Shown piece after piece: positions 12,678-24,805 of a stretch of 64,000 bases of DNA. Numbering within the stretch: the first letter of the stretch is position 1; each line of letters opens with the position of its first letter. The notes under the pieces are model-generated. The model was not told the origin of the DNA. It saw only the letters and a program-made list of their open reading frames with translations, and searched no databases. The translations under genes were made by a program, and so were the position numbers. Source of the stretch: Bigelowiella natans CCMP2755 (Eukaryota; Cercozoa; Chlorarachniophyceae); contig ADNK01001860.1 of assembly GCA_000320545.1 (NCBI GenBank), positions 16,001 through 80,000 on the forward strand, written 5' to 3'.

Positions 12678-13378
12678 CTTCTCGCTTTCCTCCTCGTGTA
12701 GGATTGCAGAGAGCAAGATATTGGGCGGGCTTCTCCTCCTAGCGTCCGTCGGCATGCTCAAATTCGTGTTTACATCTGAAGGAATCTGTAAGATTAAAAA
12801 TAATTCAAATCGAGAGAAAGAGAGAACGGGAAAAGGAGAGAATAAAGAAACTTGCTGCTGCTGCTTCTTGATTCCGTCCCATTTGCTTTCCTTTCTTCAT
12901 TTGCCTCTAGTGTCCGGCAGTGCTGTCCCTGGATTCTGGGATATGTTCTCGACGCAAAAGCTCGTTCATGTCTCCAGCCTCGACTTTTTTGTAACCTCCC
13001 ACGAGCCATCTTTCTCCATTAAAAATAAAAATTTCGTGATGTGTCTATATGTGCCCATTTCATTGTTATTGATTTTGTGATACCCCAAATGACGATATTG
13101 ACGATCCTAGGTGCTTAGCGCCATGATGTATGGACCGATACTGGAGGATTTGAAGCGAAGAACTAACGGGTACGAATATGGTTAGGTGTTAGGAAAAGAG
13201 CAGATGAGCTTTACTGATTACTTCTTGAATGTTTTTCTCTTGTACATCATCTTTGTTTGTCAGACAAGATGATCTGCAGCTTAAATTACGAGCCGCGCTT
13301 GCAACATCTTTGCCGCTTCTCGGACCAAGTCTGCATCTCATTACCCGTCCTAGCCTTCCCGATGATGAATCCGCTTAA
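10819..13378 (+). CDS. Plastid-targeted multi-span membrane protein, function unknown
   Basis: Nine exons (10819-10969, 11055-11201, 11550-11593, 11761-11799, 12227-12399, 12702-12787, 12911-12990, 13111-13180, 13269-13378) join in phase into 299 residues. Residues 1-19 form a signal peptide (VLLASAMLGLTAG). A Ser/Thr/Ala-rich, then basic, stretch to about residue 95 looks like a transit peptide, so import into a secondary plastid is inferred. The mature part has hydrophobic segments around PFVLSSFFAGFFALGPYLG, ILGGLLLLASVGMLKFV and SSLDFFVLSAM, the last followed by a basic DLKRR. That arrangement resembles conserved uncharacterised chloroplast membrane proteins of algae and cyanobacteria, but I do not recognise a named family. 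The start lies 251 bp from the divergent esterase start. Intron 5 holds a (CT)n(GT)n tract. Confidence 0.8.
12611..12676. repeat. (TC)n(TG)n microsatellite in an intron
   Basis: About 33 bp of TC followed by about 33 bp of TG, within intron 5 of the plastid membrane-protein gene. A similar CT/GT compound repeat is at about 9239-9290. Confidence 0.9.
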
Positions 13379-14340
13379 TCGATCACAGGGGGTAGAAGCC
13401 CATTAATCGAGGGCGTACACTTGTATTCTACGACATGTGATTTTCGCCATGTCATCATCATGATTATTGTTGGCCAGAATTGCTACATCATTTTTCCTGC
13501 AAAGCGCAAATCCTCTGCTGTCTGTCCTACATTGTGATCTTAATTTCCGCGGGCGCGCACACTCGTCTAGAACTAGAGAAATGGCATCATGACCATCATG
13601 GACTTGTTAGCGCAAGTGGCACAACAACGTCAACTGGTCACCATGCACGCTCGTGCCAGCTGATGTGTCAATGAAAACCAAGCAACACTGACCAGCGACA
13701 TCTAGACATCATGCATCAGCAACAGACGGAAACAACCATCGTTGCACAGTGTTCGGCCTTTGTTCCGGTGCATGCGATGTGCACTGCACATGAGTGACTG
13801 GACCTGGTCATGGCAGTGTGCCATTGCAAGGCCATGCACGATTGCAATGACATTCTGGCATGCGATCATCTCCAGCTGAAACATTGAAGCCTGAACTCTT
13901 CATCGCTGAAACCACACGGGTGAGTGAACGACACGACTGAACGAGTGAGTGAGTGGAGCACTTTCAATGCCTGGTCTGGACGGATCAGGCGAACGAAACA
14001 TTGAACAACAAAGCGCCGCGCAAGAACCACACCCAGCCATTTCTGAGAAAGAAAGAAAGAAATGTTTCCAATGGAGCTGTTGAAAGGATCACCTGACACA
14101 CTGATTCATCCGTGTCAACCAGATCACCAAGAAAAATTTGTGGCATCACTGAGCAGCATGAAGCGGAAAAGACGCCGAGATCAAGAACTGCGGTAAACCT
14201 ACCGAGACAATCCTCACAGCGTGTCGTACCCGTAGAATCCTAATGGGTTTTTCTTCGATTTGAAGTTGCCCAATCTCCACCACATGTGAACGGCACTGGG
14301 ACAGGAGTGAAATCCCAGGATGTAGGCGGAAAACTATCAT
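13379..14340. other. Tandem junction with a GTGC/GCAC-rich island
   Basis: Two genes on the same strand flank this gap, which is unusual here. From about 13560 to 14100 the sequence is rich in GTGC, GCAC, TGCA and GAGTGAGT words and resembles the islands at 26500-27300 and 53600-54600. No open frame with family motifs was found. Confidence 0.5.
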
Positions 14341-16219
14341 ATGTTTGACCGAATCAATGTGTCATGATTCTATCTTGACTCCTTGGATCCACGGCTAATA
14401 TCCGAGGTGCTAGTGCTTTTTGCTTGGTCAGGGCTCCGTCGATATACTGACAGACTCAATGAGCGGTGCAAGGCGTACCAGCGGCGTGTGTTCGACCGCG
14501 GGTGGAGAGCACACGCTGCTCAAAGACGCTCGGGGGCAGGTATTCTCCGCAGGGGCTTGTGGGCTTGGATGGTGCCGAAACATGCCAATGGCTGCTTCCT
14601 TGTTTGGCTGGCGAAAGGTGAGATTATAACATCCTGTACGAACCCCATGACATACATGCAGTGTTGGATTCAATAGGGTATGTACCTTAGGCTCTGTTAC
14701 CTGAGCCAGCGAAAAAAGTGATAGGGGGATACTACCACAATCTTGCAATCGGATTGCTCACTGGCAGTGTCTACAGCTGGGGATGCGGCACTTTTGTAGA
14801 GGGAAGGGCTGAAGGTTCGAAACCAGCCTTGGGACAAGGCATCGATGTCAAAGATCTTGGAGAGCAGCCTCGACTCGTCAAATCTATATCCGGTTCAGAT
14901 CTACCCGTCCATGACGCAGCTGCTGGTGCTTATCATTCTGCAGTTTTAACGCGGACGGGGAAGGTACTCACTTTTGGTGCTGGGCAACTTGGTCAACTGG
15001 GCCGTAAGACAAGGTTGCGATTATCTCCTTATTACATGCATGCGGTAGCTTAAAATATATTTCGTATTTTAGAGGTCAAACGGATTCGTCTGGACTTCCA
15101 GTGGACTGTGAACCTGCGCCAGTCGAAGGATTGCCCCCAGGCGTACCTGTTCGATCGATAGGAGCCGGATTCTACAATACTTTGGTAATGAATCCATAAT
15201 TTGACAAACTATTAGAGTTTTTGTGTTGTTTCATACTGGGCTCAACGCAGCTAGCTACATAAAAAGCTTCATAGCTTCCAAATTGCTTGCTAAGCCTTCC
15301 TATCCTACCAACTCTTTTCCTTCTTTCGTTCACTACAGAGACTTTCTATCTTCTCAGAACTTGTTGAACCATTGAGGAAACAACACTTTCGACCAAGCAT
15401 ATTCTCATAATGTCCTCCATGCAGGTTACACTTCAGGACGGGACTGTGTTCTGCAGTGGTGAAAATCAGAATTCTCAGTGCGGTGCTCGATCAAATGGCC
15501 GTTCGAATTTGTTTAAAATGGCACAGGTCGTAGCAAAAGGCTTAGAGAACGAGCATATCATATCTGCAGTTGGGGGCTATTGTCACACTTTGCTCCTTAC
15601 ACGCCAAGGAAGAGTGTTCACTCTTGGATGTTCGGATGACGGTCAGCGAGGATTCGGTACTGTTTTTTTTCTTTTCTCTCGGGTTATGTGCTAAGATTTC
15701 TATATTTGAACAGATTCAAGTAAAGTCGCCAGCACTCTTACAAACGAATTAAAACTTAATGGTGGTTGCAACGATCGGATTCCTCTGAAAGCAGAGAAAA
15801 TTGCTGCTGGAGCAAATCACTCAGTTGTTCTCGCAGAAAATGGGGATGTGTATGCTTTTGGGTAATTTATTATTTTGTTTCGCCACAAGCGACGAACTTC
15901 AATCTATAAAACTAAATCTTCATATTGTAGTTCAAATGAATACGGGCAATGCGGAACAGACCAAAATGTACGTATAAACGAAGACGGGGAAAAAGAACGA
16001 GGCCCGATCTTATCACCTGTGAAAATAGCCGTTCCTTCACATGCGTCGAGAATTGTATCGGTAAGTGCAGGGTATGCACACACTATCCTTACAGATGATA
16101 AGGATAAGGTTTTTGTATTTGGACAAAATGCAAACGGGCAGCTAGGAATTGGCAAGTCCTCTTATTCAGACGAACCTTTAGATGTCGTTGTACCTACACC
16201 TATAGAATTTTCTGAATGA
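14341..16219 (+). CDS. RCC1-repeat protein
   Basis: Six well-supported exons (14432-14617, 14706-15003, 15075-15184, 15425-15656, 15714-15861, 15931-16219) join in phase. They give about 421 codons of RCC1-type repeats, each with the GGxxHT/S-x-LL..G-x-V-x-x-x-G pattern: GGEHTLLKDARGQVFSAG, GGYYHNLAIG, GAYHSAVL, GGYCHTLLL, GANHSVVLAENGDVYAFG and GYAHTILTDDKDKVFVFG. That matches one seven-bladed propeller. RCC1 proteins act as Ran exchange factors or as scaffolds and light-signalling adaptors; no extra domain here decides which. A short first exon (14341-14358, ATG..AAT) with a 73-bp intron fits the phase, but its donor is weak, so the start is tentative. Introns are compact (57-240 bp) and free of microsatellites. 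Confidence 0.87.
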
Positions 16220-16798
16220 TGAAGCTAAAATGCATATTTGGTGCGTACCGCAGCTCTTGATATGCATGTACTAAATGTATGCGCTGCTCATTAGGACGAC
16301 GCCCCTGCAAATAGTGTACGCATCGTGCATGGTCATCTCATTTTTGTGTATGGTAATATCAGTACGTACGCTAGCATCGTAACGAATCGAGAGGTTGTTG
16401 GGCGTATGTCGAGCTTTAGTCCATGTGATTATCGAACATATAACAGGCCGCAGTACTGCGATTTCGGTCGCCAGATTATGCTAGGATATGTTGGACAGCA
16501 GGCGCAGGCGCGCGCTTATGCTATGGTAGTTATTACATGAAGACGCATCAGTACTTTTTTTTCCTTATCAAGTTGGACTGCAGTTGCAACTGTAATGATA
16601 CTACTCATTTTGAATGCACACACTTAACAAAGCAAACACTGATGTCAACTAATGTAAAAATGCACAGTAGACACAGTCTTAAACATGCTTGCGGTGCCTA
16701 TGCTAATCTCTTAAGGTGTTATGCTACCGTGCGTTGCAGCAGAGTCTTGCTATAACCCGAAAAACATTGAGGAAATATGTAGCTGACGATTTGGTAGA
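16220..16798. other. Tail-to-tail gap, RCC1 / DUF2237
   Basis: No gene seen. It contains scattered GCTAGC and CTAG words but no exact copy of the 12-bp palindrome. Confidence 0.5.
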
Positions 16799-17574
16799 CT
16801 AGTTGACAGAGTTGCACTTTGGATTGTCAATTGCACATTTATCACAGATAGCCTTCAGTGCATCCCTGTTTCCACATAATAAATCGATACTGAGAAATGG
16901 AACTCTACCACTAAAAAAGTGCTCATACCTCTGGTTCTTGACATTAACATCGTATTGTTCGATAGTCCAATGGTTTGTTGCAGAGCACTCAAGATCATTG
17001 ATGAATTCAGGATGCATCTCGTACATTCGCGCGAAAGCCCACATGCAGATACTGTAAAGATGATCTCGATCAATTTTAAGAAATCACTAGCAATACGAAG
17101 GCTTGTCTTACCACCATGGGCCTGGAAGTGGCCAACTTGAAGCTTCATACTCACTTTTTGCCTGCCCTGTTTTTGTCCAGAATGGGCTGTAGAGTCGGCC
17201 GTCTTTGGACTCAGCAGATGGTAGATTCACGCAAACGTAATGGCTACAATCATATCATAAACTCATTTAATATGTGTTTACAGTGATCATTATGAGCAAA
17301 ACCTTCCAGCGTCATGTTCGACTGCCGTACATCTATTTTCAAGCTCTGGAACAGGTCTCATATACCCCGTTGTTGGATACCTTTGTAGGCATTATCAATC
17401 AGCATGAACCGAGCGACGAATGATGCCAGAACAATACCTTGGATCGTTAACCTTCGATCTGTCGCACTTTTGGAGCGCTCCACCGTTCACATTGAGCTGC
17501 GACTCGGCGTGGTAGCTAGACCGAACTTCCACAGGGCTCAAGATTGCTAACAGAATGCTGAGTGCAAGGACCAT
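16799..17574 (-). CDS. Secreted DUF2237-like protein
   Basis: Four minus-strand exons (17574-17438, 17380-17303, 17243-17112, 17051-16799) join in phase into 199 residues. A signal peptide (LALSILLAILSPVEV) opens the protein. The rest follows the DUF2237 order: TGYMRPVPELENRC, then EHDAGRSHYVCV (D-x-G-x-H-x-V-C), then WPLPGPWCICMWAFARM (the FPGL-PGD-WC-C motif), then a conserved T before the C-terminal helix. Family members are small uncharacterised proteins, mostly bacterial and usually without a signal peptide. The C-terminal CDKC..KC cluster looks like added disulphides and fits secretion. The FPGD residues are diverged, so the family call is moderate. The start lies 383 bp from the divergent LEA-like gene. 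Confidence 0.65.
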
Positions 17575-17957
17575 GGCAGGCGACGATGCTCTCTCGGATG
17601 TGTGGTGTCCTTTCCTTGCTGGATGCCGCGATTCTCGGAACCCAAGTTTATATCCTGGGCGACGGTTGTCGCAGTGGTGAAAACGCAAATAGACATTATT
17701 GTGACGGGTTTATGGTTCGCGACATGGTGTCTCAAGTCTTACGAAGGGAGAAAGATTTTCATAGATCTAGATAGGGTACTTTTCTGAGTGGTTACCGGAT
17801 ACCACCGAGGCAACTACCCATATCTTGAGATTTTACCGCAAAGTAATCAGATGTTCTTCCGAAAATAAACATACAGGCTAATTTTTAGCTACGGCAAACT
17901 GTTTTTCCTTTTTTTTAAAGGTAAATTGCCATCGAAGATCCGCCAGATCTGTGGGGC

Positions 17958-19423
17958 ATGGAAGCGTCGACTTTCCCACCCCCTTCCTCCGAGCCGTCGG
18001 CTACCTTTCAGAGCTTCCTAAGAGCTAATAAAATTTATGGCTCTTTCGCATCAATAGGATCCAATAAATCTACATTTTCGGAGAGATCCTGGTTCTCACC
18101 AGAAAGCTTCAACCCTCGGGTTTTGAGACGGGCAGGGGTATGCCTCTTCATCGGAACGCTAGCGGTGACTTCCAACTCAGTAGAAGGCGCGATATGTAAT
18201 TTTCTAACAATTTTTTTATTGATATTTATCAGATTGCACTGGTTTTGGGAAGTTTACATTCGAATTCTAGCGGTATGAAAGGCAGCGCTCGCTTCAGTGC
18301 AGTCGACAGGGTGAAGGTGTCTCCGGGAAATGAGCTAAAAAGTCAATCGTCAGTACTTGCCCCATCAGGAACCTCAAGTTCCAATCATAGAGCCCCTATC
18401 CCGAATAAGTTTACGAATTCTGTCTCACAGAAAATTGCCGCAAGCGTAAAGAGTGGCTCCAATGCAATGGCAACAAGCGCAAAACAGACCTTTAATCGGG
18501 CAACGGGCGAGCTGGAGCAGATATTCGATAAAATTGACCAGATGACCAACCCTACTACTGCTGCTTACACTACTAAAAAAGGCTGGAGCTTTGCAGGGCA
18601 ACTCTCAGGCCAGGCAAATGAGACCTTAGGGAGAATGTCGGAAAGTTTGAAGCAGGTTGCTGCACAGCCAACGGAAACTCTGGGCGAGGTTGAAAGTGCA
18701 TTACATAAAACTACAGCTGAGATAGCAGGGAATGCGAAAAACGTTCTAGAGAAGATGGGTGGTCAATCGAAACAAGCACTACATGACATCGTGCGTCAAA
18801 ACATGTACTTCCCAACCACCCATGAAAGGGCCTCAACACAGCCATCTGCAGACATGGCGAGTGACGCGAAAGATGCTCTTCGATATTTTGCTGACAAGGC
18901 CGAACGTGCTCTTGAGGCTATCAATGCTGCGGTCGAAAGTCACTCCCTAGATGCGAAGTTCCCTTCCAAAGAAACTAAAGACGCGTGGAATGCCACTGGG
19001 CACTCAATTGCTAAGGATGCCAACTCCGTCGGAAGGACAGTTTCACGTCTATCAAATGGTGTGAGCAAGCAGGTGGCATATAAGACAAAGGTAGCATCGC
19101 ATGCTATTGCCAATCAAACAAAAGTCTCCCTTCACGACCTTGCGAATGAGGCGAAAAATGCACTCGATGGAATGAAGAAGATTATGTCGAACCCACAGAT
19201 CACTTTTGCGGTATTCCCATCACCCAAAACTGAGGCTAGCTGGAACGCAGCAAATGCAGCTATGAAAAAGGATGCGCATTCAGTTGGCCAATATGCTTCA
19301 AACGAAGCAAATTCAATTGCACAATACGGTGCAAAAGTGGTAAAAGGAGCTTCCCATGACATCGCCACCCAGGCCAAAGCTTATCTTGGTGAGACCCAAA
19401 CCAAGCCTCTCAAAAACACATGA
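17958..19423 (+). CDS. Amphipathic-helix repeat protein (LEA/apolipoprotein-like)
   Basis: Two exons (17958-18137 and 18233-19423) join in phase into 456 residues. The N-terminal part is Ser/Pro-rich. A short hydrophobic stretch (IALVLGSL) spans the exon junction. The remainder is Ala/Lys/Ser/Asn-rich, with almost no aromatic residues and repeating polar-apolar periodicity. Two units repeat clearly: FPSKETKDAWNA..AKDANSVG and FPSPKTEASWNA..KKDAHSVG, about 90 residues apart. Such composition is typical of late-embryogenesis-abundant or apolipoprotein-like proteins that coat membranes or lipid droplets, or protect against drying. No named family is certain. An alternative donor in the first intron would change only the residues around the hydrophobic stretch. 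Confidence 0.7.
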
Positions 19424-20483
19424 GTCAACACACGAACAAAATCAATGCGTATTTTGGATCTAAAAAATGCAAACAGATAATCTCTTTCTTGTAAATTCTG
19501 CTAGCATTTGATGCTGACTAGCTATATGTGATAGCATCGTGCATACCTAATGTTGATACCACACGTACCCTAATGTTGCTAGCAACATGTGTAGCACCTC
19601 TCAGTAATGTTGTAGGCCACAGTGCCATCCATGCTAGCATATCTAGATATATTCATCACAGCATGGTCGACATTATCTAGTTATGCATCGATCGTATTAT
19701 GGCACACATGTACGCACGCCATTTTCGCTTGCGTGTGCGCTATCTAGCTACGCACTTCCTAGCTTGTGTTAGCCAAGATGTAGTGCGTGGATATCACATG
19801 CTCTCTTACTTTGATATAGTAGCATCCATGGACGTGCGTATCGTTTCAGCAGAACCATGCATACTAGCATGTACCAGGATCCACACGTGCACAGCTAGCT
19901 AGACAGACAGCAACCAGCTAGGTGATGCGCACAGCGAGCCCATGCAGCGGGCTACGTAAAGGCTAAACTAAGTCAGTGACAGCAGGTGCAAGTTGTTTCA
20001 GCAGTGCACCACATGCGATGCAGTCTAGCGCTCGCAGCGTGTACCATGTAGCTGTGTTGCTTGCTCTAGTCCTGTGTGTCATTTGTACATTGCAATTGCA
20101 CGTCGTCGTTGCAAGGATGTACGTGTTACGTTGACAGTGCATGCCGTCTCTGTCGAGTGCATGTGTACGTGACATTACTGTTCTGTCGATAATATGTTAC
20201 ATGTATCGTAAGTATACGTATACCGATACATGAAACTAGGAAATGCGGAAACCTTCTGCTAATGGCTAGCTGCGATCGAAGCAATATGCGTGCGCATCGC
20301 ATGTGCAGCCACATAGCATCGTCTATCTATTCTCCTGCAGGCTGTAACCGTTTTTGGTGATATACAAAGGTATGCCATGTTCGATACCATGTCTATTACT
20401 TTGCATTGCGTACGTTGCATGTAATAACGTGTTATCGGTTATTAATGCGGCTCTGTTACATTGAAACATGCCAAATTTAGTAC
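19424..20483. other. Tail-to-tail gap rich in CTAG/GCTAGC words
   Basis: No gene seen. Many GCTAGC, TAGCTAGC and GTGTGCGC words occur, with an 11-of-12 match to the palindrome at 19629-19640 (ending CATA rather than CATG). Confidence 0.55.
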
Positions 20484-22273
20484 TTACAGACTATCATGTA
20501 CCTCGGGAGATATTTTTGCATTAGCATCAGCGTGAGGATTTAAATTTCTTCCATCCACCCAGTGAGGGGGGACCATGAAGGTGAGATCCTCTCTTCGCAT
20601 TGCCCATAACTTCGATTGAAAATAAATTATAATAATGAAGGAAGTCAAGATAAAGATGCAAACAGATGCTGGAACTAAATTATAGACATCAAAATATTTG
20701 ATACGAAAGTGTACATTTGGGTTAGGCATTGGTAAGGACAAACGAGAAAAAGAATAAATTCGGACCTTTGGTCTGTAGTGTAAAAACACAGATGTATACC
20801 AATTACCATTGAAAGTGGATGGACGACTGAAGTATAAGCAGTTTTCTTACTCAGTAATCAGAAATCATATTACTATATATCTTATGGACACATGGTGGTG
20901 ATCGTATAGTTTGAAATTTACCCGTGAGATAGTTTTGCACTTTCATAAAAGAGAAGTTGTCCAGGCTTTAAAATGATCTTGTGCTCCTTCCCGTCATGAC
21001 CCTAAATTCCACGATAAAATTAGCAAGGATTTGCGGACAGCTATATAATCATATGTTCATGTACCACAATTTCGAGTGGCCATGGAGCTGTCTCTTGGTC
21101 GGGGTCAGATGCAATGTGCAAGATTCCACTCACTACATGCGTTTCGAGTTTGTCCAAATGCCATACTAAAGTACTGTTTACCAAGAATAGTGAATTGGTG
21201 CATAGGCCGAATAAAGTGTAGTGATAGCTACATGATGATTTAGATACATATAGTTACCTTTCATTAAGATAGAATCGTAGCCCATAGGCTCTCGATAGAG
21301 TGAGAGACATTCCCGCCTAATGCAGTGAAAGAAGTTTCAGCATGTCTCTAGTTTACATTCTGGGATCAGTTATGTATGAAGAAATACCCATTCTTCGTGA
21401 AGCTTTTGTAGCTCTCCAAGAATCTGAAACGGGAAATATTTATCTTAACAACGGGAAGGAGAGATGTTATGGCTGACGGCAACATAGCCATATTCTGAGC
21501 GAATAGGTGAAATTAGCTGCAGGCTTTCACAATTGGCCGACCCTATCGTTTTGCTCAGTTGTGTCCAAGAATCGAGGTTGTGGTTCAATGCCTGGTCGGG
21601 ATATTTATTCGTGAATTTACATCTGGCTAGCATTGTGATAAATTTCATCTTAGCGTTGTTAATTATTGCCCCACAGCATCTTATTTTTCCTGTCACTAAT
21701 GACTCACCATGAATGACTATTACCTGCTCTATCAACTTCCCTTTCAAAGGGGATAGATTCCAAAGGTTTATTTAGAGCTAATTCGCGTAGTTCTTTGTAG
21801 ATATGCTGGGAAAAATAGTATTATTATTATTCATGATAGAATCCCAAAATCAAGCACTGACAATGTAGCCACACCAAATGTAAATGGATAAAGAAAAAGA
21901 TGATTGCTCTTTCACCTCCGGAACATCGACAAGTTCAAATCCAAGGTCACTTATCTTGGGCACCGCCATCGATTGAATCTGATTGTTTTCACGGAGTGAT
22001 TACGCCATGCTACACTCTGGATTACATGGAGATATATCTCACCAGATTGAGCCAACTAAACCAGCGTTCGTCCCGATTGGAGATTTTTTCGAGCTTGCTT
22101 TCTTCCTGCGAAACCCACTCACTCCATCCCGGAGATGTATCCCAAGATTCAGGCGGCCAGCTGTTCCCAAACCTTTTCTGGTATTCCACCACACGATCGA
22201 CTTCTTGAACGCCATTGACACGCAGGACGCCAAAGAGCGACAGAAAACTCACAACTGCCACCCGCCTTATCAT
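20484..22273 (-). CDS. Prolyl-4-hydroxylase-like 2OG-Fe(II) dioxygenase
   Basis: Ten minus-strand exons (22273-22043, 21978-21916, 21805-21724, 21626-21478, 21423-21388, 21316-21258, 21173-21065, 21001-20922, 20826-20766, 20609-20484) join in phase into 331 residues. A signal peptide (AVVSFLSLFGVL) leads into the lumen or outside. The core follows collagen/protein prolyl-4-hydroxylases: AYGLRFYLN, then WHLDKLETHV with the iron ligands His212 and Asp214, then the YESAKLSHG segment with His269, and FNGNWYTSVFLHYRP. The enzyme would hydroxylate a side chain using Fe(II), 2-oxoglutarate and O2, probably on secretory-pathway proteins. The usual basic 2OG-binding residue is not obvious near FNGNWY. 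Introns are 55-90 bp and repeat-free. The start faces the zinc-ribbon kinase gene 248 bp away. Confidence 0.85.
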
Positions 22274-22521
22274 TTCTGCATTAGCATAGGCGGGGAAGGT
22301 ATTTCTCATCCCAAAGATCACCACCCTTCTCGTTCGTTACGGGGGGAGAGAGAGAGAGAGAGAGAGAGAGATAGAAAATGTATGTGGTCGTGCTCCTAAC
22401 ATCGACGACGAAGAATAATTCCATTTTGGGGGGGAAATCAAGGTGATTTTCGGTATAAGACGCGTACCTACTATTGTCGCAGGCATGGAACAATCACCGA
22501 ATTATTAATTGTAGGATTCAG

Positions 22522-23563
22522 ATGTCACGGCGACAGCAGCAGGCCTTCGTGTACTCGGATGCGGCCTCCCTCGGGTCTAAACAATGCCACAATTGTGGGG
22601 AGGTAGACTGTATAAAATAACCTATGTGATCCATTCACGTGTGCTTATTATTGCAGGGAGATGGCGTGACGGTAAAAGACTTCCGTGACAACGAATTCTA
22701 CTGTCAGGTGAGCCGTAAAAACCAGCTGCACCATACTTTTCTATCTAATTACTTTAATGTTGCAGCTGTGTTGGGAGAGACGTCTTGGATTTGGGTTCGG
22801 GAATGCTATAGCCTTAAAAGGCTCTCCGATGCAACGCCTTAGTCGTAGAATTTTTCATAACGACCAACGCACGTTCGAAATCAACAGAATAAATCGCCGA
22901 GAGCTTCGTGCCCTTGTCATAGGCGGTCTAAAAGATATGAGGAGGAGAAATATGTCTCCCTCCATTCACATTGTATTTCTATCTGGTGTTCCTGGAGCGG
23001 GTAAGTCAACGCAATTTCACAATTTGAGGATGCTAACGGAAGCGAGAAAATTGGCAAATACCAAGATGATAAACTGGTCTCGCGAGACAGCAAAATGTGT
23101 CGATTTGTCCGGCAAGATATTACACGAAAGAGTTTTATTCCAAAAATTTATCTCAATGATCCATGTAAAGGGCAGCGCTCCTCAAAGATCGACCTGCATC
23201 ATTGACGGTTTCATCAAATCTCACTCATGCATATTAATGATCCGAGAAATAGCGAAACAATTTCGTACTGCAGGCTATTCATCGGTTGTTTCCGTAGTTA
23301 CACTAGTCGTTGACAAGCATATTTCAATTAACCGGCAGCTTGCTAGAGGAAAGGCAGGTGGAAGCTGCAACGGCTACCTCCTCGCTACTGATCTCGATGA
23401 GGTAAAGTCGAGTGCCCGGTATGAACGTTTTGAAAACCTGGAGAACGTCTTGAGGAAGACTTTAGAAACGAATAACTTGGTGAAACACAAGCAAATTGAT
23501 GCTAGGATACCCGTGAAGGATATAACAAAAGCGATAGTTACATATCTCCATCAATATAATTGA
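22522..23563 (+). CDS. Zinc-ribbon protein with an adenylate-kinase-like P-loop domain
   Basis: Three exons (22522-22602, 22657-22707, 22766-23563) join in phase into 309 residues. The first 50 residues hold two CxxC pairs, CHNC (22-25) and CQLC (43-46), spaced like a zinc ribbon. A Walker A motif, GVPGAGKS, lies at 118-125, followed by helix and strand spacing like adenylate kinase. STCIIDGF matches the conserved DGFPR-type strand. Adenylate kinases transfer phosphate between nucleotides, but the usual LID and NMP-binding motifs are not recognisable. The substrate is therefore unknown and it may be a different nucleotide or nucleic-acid kinase. The zinc ribbon suggests binding to RNA, DNA or a protein. 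I do not know this domain combination. Confidence is high for the gene and moderate for the class. Confidence 0.78.
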
Positions 23564-24276
23564 GTTCGGTATCCTTAATGGACATTATTTCTTTACAGTA
23601 GTCAACCTCAACAATGCGCCAATCATTGCTGCCGCTCAGGTGTGTTTGAGCAGCTCACACCATCGTTTCAAGTCGACAGTTTTAGATGTGTAGTAGCAAC
23701 ATTACTAGCTTTGTCGCGCATGCTGCTTTGTTTCACCTAGCAGACATACTACTTCTGCTAATAGCTGAAAATGGCAGCCGCTAGTGATCTAGTGATGTAC
23801 ACACTTACGACAAAATCCATTGCTCATGTAAGATGAACATTAGCGCAGTGTGCAGGGTCTTAGTGGTATGGTCGTAGGACATGAAAATCAGCACAATACG
23901 TTGGAAGTACGTATCGCATCAGGCGACGCTATAAACTTATAACAGCGGTAATTGCATCTAGGCATGTGGAGCTTTCAAAATACTCTGCTACCTCGTAGTA
24001 CTTCTGGTCATCCAAATCTCCATTTAGTGTGTAACTCATATGTTCGTGTTTGGTAAACATCTATAATAAATATACAATTTATGGAGGTAAGGTGCAAAAC
24101 GGGTGGTTAGAAGCAAGACCTTACGGAGGATACTCACTCAAAGGACGATTCAACATCAGAAATAGATGAGAATCAAGTGTGGAAAGATTTTGAAAGGAAA
24201 ACGTGTAAAAGTTTAGTAACTATACTGATTCATATGATACCTCCCTCCAGACTGTGGAAGACTCAAAGAACTAGGA
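23564..24276. other. Tail-to-tail gap after the zinc-ribbon kinase gene
   Basis: No convincing gene. A short open stretch on the plus strand (about 24130-24315) encodes a charged segment, but it has no start, motif or clean splice frame. Confidence 0.4.
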
Positions 24277-24713
24277 GATTGCCGTCGCTACGCAACGAAA
24301 GGCTGAAAACAACCTAGCATCAAGTGTTCCGAACTGAAAGAGGAAATTTTTCTTGCTCGGAAATTTACTCAGTGCTACATCGACTTCCTTTTCTCAATGT
24401 GACCGATGGCATTCATTAAAATGATTCAAGCGATCAGCACGAGTGATGTAATTGCAAAGATTCCGTCCCATTCTTGATGGACGGCGAGCACTTGCTGCTG
24501 CAAAATCAGACGACGCTTTGATGCTCCGACGCTAAACAAGATCGTATCGACGTTTTGGTCAAACTTGGTTGTCGCATGTGTGAAACAGTATGGGTTTGTT
24601 TAAAACAACCGACAGTAACGGGGATTGATCATCTTTCCAGCCAAAGAAGATAAACCACTACCAGACAGAGTCCTCCACGCGTCTCCTAGTGCGCTTGGGT
24701 TCAATGGCGTCAT
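24277..24713 (-). CDS. Possible small gene, head-to-head with the zinc-finger gene
   Basis: A minus-strand ATG at 24713 opens a frame (MTPLNPSALGDAWRTL..) of about 35 codons. Downstream are two stretches with good acceptors, near 24560-24420 and 24348-24277, that stay open in some frames. I could not find one set of junctions that joins them all in phase. No family is recognised. The position fits the alternating divergent pattern of the window (93 bp from the ATG at 24806), which is the main reason to list it. Confidence 0.3.
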
Positions 24714-24805
24714 ACTAGCTATTATTCCACAATCGTTATGGCACACCTTTAAACTATACAGCATACGTTCCGATTACGATATTCTGTGAGGCGGTTTTGG
24801 TTGGA

